A stretch of DNA of 64,000 bases from Heliocidaris erythrogramma (taxonomy: Eukaryota > Echinodermata > Echinoidea > Camarodonta > Echinometridae): positions 15,817,725 through 15,881,724 of the forward strand of contig CM046866.1 in assembly GCA_025617745.1 (NCBI GenBank). The letters are read 5' to 3'. Shown piece after piece: positions 63,401 to 64,000 of this stretch. Made by a program: the position numbers and the translations under genes. Within the stretch, counting starts at the first letter, position 1. Each line of letters begins with the position of its first letter. The notes under the pieces are model-generated. The model was not told where the DNA came from, searched no databases, and saw only the letters and a list, made by a program, of their open reading frames with translations.

Positions 63401-63585
63401 ACAACAATGACACAAATATATAGATTAAAAAAAGATGAACCTACAAAGCATAATTACCTGATGGTTTGCTGAGAAGAGAGTTTATCAAGTGCTGCTACAT
63501 CATTGAGTAGGAGTTTATCAAGGGCATAAGCATATGTCCAAACGGTATCATAGGCATAGGCTGCATAGGCAGATGATATCTTACC
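41119..63585 (-). CDS. VKR: Venus kinase receptor (VKR), receptor tyrosine kinase, 3' part of gene
   Basis: Ten exons on the minus strand: 63585-63458, 59026-58906, 47916-47805, 46932-46797, 46061-45818, 45333-45213, 44560-44404, 43886-43774, 43108-42901 and 42025-41119. Their joined length of 2247 nt is 749 codons with the stop, and every junction agrees in phase. In order the product holds the end of a venus-flytrap ligand-binding domain ([48 protein letters not shown]), a Cys-flanked juxtamembrane, one transmembrane helix, a tyrosine kinase and a Ser-rich tail. The kinase has [20 protein letters not shown], the alpha-C Glu in [22 protein letters not shown] and an insulin-receptor-like activation loop (YDSDYYR). 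The combination of flytrap and InsR-like kinase defines VKRs, invertebrate receptors reported to respond to amino acids or peptides with roles in reproduction. The 5' exons lie beyond position 64000. Introns 47917-58905 and 59027-63457 are long and full of repeats. Confidence 0.93.
42026..42900. other. VKR intron with AAGTAGATCA-type repeat and SINE
   Basis: The 42125-42420 stretch is a purine-rich degenerate repeat of about 30 bp built on AAGTAGATCAAATAAAA. A SINE occupies 42675-42845. No exon. Confidence 0.7.
42675..42845 (+). repeat. SINE with 7SL RNA-like head
   Basis: The head CTGGGCGCTGTGGCGTGCGC CTATAATCC AGCTACC closely resembles the 5' domain of 7SL/SRP RNA and Alu. A B box GGTTCGAGACTGA and a body (AATCACGTCTTTCGGATGG, GACGTTAAAGGTCGGTCCC, AATAATCAT) follow. 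The body is shared with the tRNA-headed SINE at 10755-10995. Confidence 0.65.
42901..43108 (-). CDS. VKR: VKR exon: kinase APE to subdomain X
   Basis: Begins after CTGCAG with [19 protein letters not shown] (P+1 loop and APE equivalent), then [20 protein letters not shown] and CSPAL at the donor [17 protein letters not shown] is characteristic of the insulin receptor/ROS/VKR branch. Confidence 0.93.
43109..43773. other. VKR intron
   Basis: 665 bp with a poly-C run near 43340. Nothing else recognised. Confidence 0.6.
43774..43886 (-). CDS. VKR: VKR exon: catalytic and activation loops
   Basis: Opens with DLACRNCLV (completing HRD across the junction), then [20 protein letters not shown]. All catalytic residues (Asp of HRD, Asn, Asp of DFG) are present. 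Two adjacent Tyr (DYYR) plus an upstream Tyr match the autophosphorylation triplet of the insulin receptor. Confidence 0.93.
43887..44403. other. VKR intron with (GAT)n microsatellite
   Basis: 517 bp. 44128-44228 is an imperfect GAT/GAC triplet run (GATGATGACGATGATAGTAG and similar). No exon. Confidence 0.8.
44404..44560 (-). CDS. VKR: VKR exon: hinge, alpha-D/E, up to HR
   Basis: Encodes [15 protein letters not shown], a kinase-insert-like [14 protein letters not shown] segment, then [20 protein letters not shown] with the first two bases of the HRD Arg. Splice sites are CCTATAG and CACAG|GTGAGT. The GDLKT-x4-RRHLV hinge is, from memory, typical of VKRs. Confidence 0.93.
44561..45212. other. 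VKR intron
   Basis: 652 bp, A/T-rich. No repeat or exon recognised. Confidence 0.6.
45213..45333 (-). CDS. VKR: VKR exon: alpha-C helix and N-lobe strands
   Basis: Encodes [20 protein letters not shown], then [20 protein letters not shown]. The alpha-C Glu that pairs with the VAVK Lys is present. Splice sites are TCTTTACAG and TTATG|GTATGT. Confidence 0.93.
45334..45817. other. VKR intron
   Basis: 484 bp. Nothing recognised beyond splice signals. Confidence 0.6.
45818..46061 (-). CDS. VKR: VKR exon: juxtamembrane and kinase N-lobe (Gly loop, VAVK)
   Basis: Starts [15 protein letters not shown] after GTTGCAG, continues with the kinase start [40 protein letters not shown] and [11 protein letters not shown], and ends at donor GTGAGA. 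The Gly-rich loop (GEGAFG) and the ATP-binding Lys (AVAVK) are intact. Confidence 0.93.
46062..46796. other. VKR intron with LINE-tail-like segment
   Basis: 735 bp. 46410-46490 reads TTAATAATTTACAATATTTA TATAGCGCTTATC and CTAAGCGCTTTAACACAATG. This resembles the 3' end of CR1-like retroelements or their SINEs in reverse. No exon. Confidence 0.5.
46797..46932 (-). CDS. VKR: VKR exon: transmembrane segment
   Basis: Encodes [20 protein letters not shown], then a single hydrophobic helix [20 protein letters not shown] followed by the stop-transfer FIKRR. It joins the flytrap end (DGAN, phase 1) to the kinase juxtamembrane (phase 2). Two Cys just outside the membrane could bridge. Confidence 0.92.
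46933..47804. other. VKR intron with foldback MITE
   Basis: 872 bp. The only recognised object is the foldback element at 47595-47770. Confidence 0.6.
47595..47770. mobile_element. Foldback MITE with GGGTGTT...AACACCC ends
   Basis: GGGGGTGTTAGGGAGAAAGT at the left; GCAACTTTCTTGCAACACCCC at the right. Arms with (T/C)AATCAATTGCA/TGCAATCAATCGCA pair over about 40 bp. ATA borders both ends (possible 3-bp duplication). Confidence 0.7.
47805..47916 (-). CDS. VKR: VKR exon: C-terminal part of venus-flytrap domain
   Basis: The 37 codons [20 protein letters not shown] / [17 protein letters not shown] plus one base. IGSY and IVW-x-G-x-x-P-x-D are hallmarks of the ANF-receptor/type-1 periplasmic binding fold end. 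It has a strong pyrimidine-rich acceptor (TTCTTCTTGTGCAATAG) and donor G|GTCAGT. Other frames of this exon contain longer ORFs, which are wrong. Confidence 0.88.
48255..48445. repeat. (GA)n microsatellite
   Basis: Purine-rich GA repeats, with an uninterrupted (GA)n of about 55 bp at 48386-48442. Confidence 0.9.
49215..49410. repeat. Repeat with GGTGGTC units (related to 37180-37345)
   Basis: CAAACCTGTAATAAAAGGGA, AAAAAGGTGGTCCCAGTAGA and AGTGGTCACTATAGACAGATGG, TCTTTATATAGAGG. It shares the word order of the 37.2 kb copy. Confidence 0.5.
50985..51238 (-). repeat. Degenerate tRNA-derived SINE, minus strand
   Basis: From 51238 on the minus strand: TGATGCCGTGGTATAGTGGA, TTAGTGGTTCGTTCACTTGA, then GAGTTCATATCTTTGC. 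This is a tRNA-like head with a decayed B box, followed by a body reaching about 50985. Confidence 0.5.
51283..51872. mobile_element. TTAA-flanked non-autonomous DNA transposon, family A copy 2
   Basis: TTAA (51279-51282) then AGGGAAATCCAACCTTAATA; ends CCAAGGTTGGATAGCCCT then TTAA (51873-51876). It is the reverse-oriented homologue of 6389-6982 along its whole length, sharing for example CAATATGCTATCTCCAATATA and ACTGCCCCGAGGGTAAA. Confidence 0.87.
52989..53720. repeat. Tandem triplication, unit about 280-290 bp
   Basis: The units begin GATAATGTTCT(C/T)(C/T)TTAATTTCCAT at 52989, 53281 and 53560. All contain TAGCTAA(C/T/A)AT(C), ACAAATTA(T/C)CCT and TTTCAAC(A/C)TTTCCTA. The third copy is truncated. 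Confidence 0.8.
56571..56770 (+). repeat. CT-rich tract
   Basis: Degenerate CTCTTTCTCTC sequence. A further (CT)n lies at 57117-57135. ORFs here are low complexity. Confidence 0.75.
57410..57595. mobile_element. Foldback fragment with GATCCAGGA...CTGGATCCACCC ends
   Basis: GGGGAGATCCAGGATTTTTT at the left and CCCCCTGGATCCACCC at the right surround a poly-T, GGGG and poly-A rich core. Same loose class as 38170-38410. Confidence 0.55.
58906..59026 (-). CDS. VKR: VKR exon: venus-flytrap domain, middle part
   Basis: Encodes (R)[20 protein letters not shown] and [20 protein letters not shown] between TATCACAG and ACG|GTAAGA. L-x-x-x-x-F-x-GVTG-x-V-x-F is the classic signature of ANF-receptor/GPCR class C ligand-binding domains. 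Phase 2 in, phase 0 out. Confidence 0.92.
60605..60695. mobile_element. Diverged copy of foldback MITE of 13784-13921
   Basis: GTCAGTGATCGTTACTGACAA, GCTCTCAGCCAATCAGAATA and CAAGGATTTCAGTA correspond to segments of the 13.8-kb element. The outer arms are largely lost. Confidence 0.5.
63139..63345 (+). repeat. tRNA-derived SINE
   Basis: A tRNA-like head (TTGAGCAGTGG A box, GGTTCAAGACC B box), then a roughly 150-bp body ending in GTTGAGGCC. Confidence 0.55.
63458..63585 (-). CDS. VKR: VKR exon: venus-flytrap domain, most 5' exon visible
   Basis: Encodes [20 protein letters not shown] and [20 protein letters not shown], then TI plus two bases. The AYD-x-VW-x-x-A-x-ALDK pattern is the conserved helix of the ANF-receptor domain that follows the hinge. 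Acceptor CCTTGTAG, donor CAG|GTAATT. The preceding exons are beyond the right edge (above 63586 nothing clear is seen). Confidence 0.92.
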
Positions 63586-64000
63586 CTACAAGGAGGAAAC
63601 AGTACCAAAGATAGAGGAGAAGAGACAAGTTAGAATGTGTTTACCCAGACAATGAGGTAGATTACACCCCTCCCATACCGTGGCCAGCAAATCCCGCTCA
63701 AGTTCTTGACTGTTAAAGAATGTGTTACGACAAGTAAAGGAAGTCTACATTTATCTTCCAGAAATACAAAAATTTACCACTATCGTTAAGTTCATATCCA
63801 CGGAAGATATTATATGCCCAATTTTTCAAAGAAACAAAGCAAATCTTAGAACAAATATTTCCCCCATGAAAGTCCATTTACGACATCTGTCGAAAAACCT
63901 GTAGACCAGAAGGGGTTAAGGCATTTTCGTGAATTAAATTTCACCCTAGTTTTTGAATAAATAATGAGTTCATATCTTCTTCTGTTAAGATAACATACTA
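63586..64000. other. VKR intron, right edge
   Basis: 415 bp without a recognised exon or repeat. Expected to be intron leading to the missing 5' exons of the receptor. Confidence 0.5.

Larger units (their letters stand above)
59027..63457. other. VKR intron of 4.4 kb
   Basis: Contains a decayed copy of the 13.8-kb foldback MITE (60605-60695), a poly-A run (61800-61819) and a SINE (63139-63345). No exon seen. Confidence 0.55.

Overview
This is a 64 kb window of an AT-rich, intron-rich, low-gene-density animal genome. I see no sign of bacterial organisation: genes are split by GT-AG introns, and the intergenic DNA is packed with microsatellites, foldback MITEs, tRNA-derived SINEs and LINE tails. 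A venus kinase receptor (a receptor tyrosine kinase class absent from vertebrates) together with these repeat types fits a marine invertebrate, most likely an echinoderm such as a sea urchin. The species cannot be proven from the sequence.

Layout. (1) About 1-7.27 kb is intergenic DNA or aquaporin intron, with repeats. (2) 7.27-7.89 kb, minus strand, is a large 5' exon of an aquaporin with an unusual pore signature; its 3' exon is not visible and may lie off the left edge. (3) 8-19.3 kb is repeat-rich, with about 5 kb of polypyrimidine microsatellites, a (GAA)n tract, and two candidate exons of an unrecognised protein. (4) 19,301-33,987 is one very large DNA transposon of 14.7 kb. It has a perfect 6-bp target duplication (ATTACT), inverted termini starting TAC(A/G)GAAGCG, and terminal inverted repeats of about 0.7-0.8 kb built from a roughly 106-bp palindromic tandem unit. 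Just inside the left repeat, a three-exon gene reads rightward and encodes a 143-aa RING-finger protein. Just inside the right repeat, a two-exon gene reads leftward and encodes a 427-aa DDE integrase-like transposase. Younger MITEs are nested in its interior. (5) 34-41 kb is intergenic, with (TA)n tracts, a SINE, degenerate tandem repeats and a LINE 3' end. (6) 41,119-63,585, minus strand, holds ten exons of a venus kinase receptor: the end of the venus-flytrap ligand-binding domain, one transmembrane helix, a complete insulin-receptor-like tyrosine kinase and a Ser-rich tail. The 5' exons lie beyond the right edge. The ten exons join in phase to exactly 749 codons including the stop.

The host genes (aquaporin, venus kinase receptor) are membrane proteins with no evident functional link. 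The two genes inside the large transposon probably form one mobile unit, transcribed convergently from the two repeat ends. That element is the most unusual object in the window.
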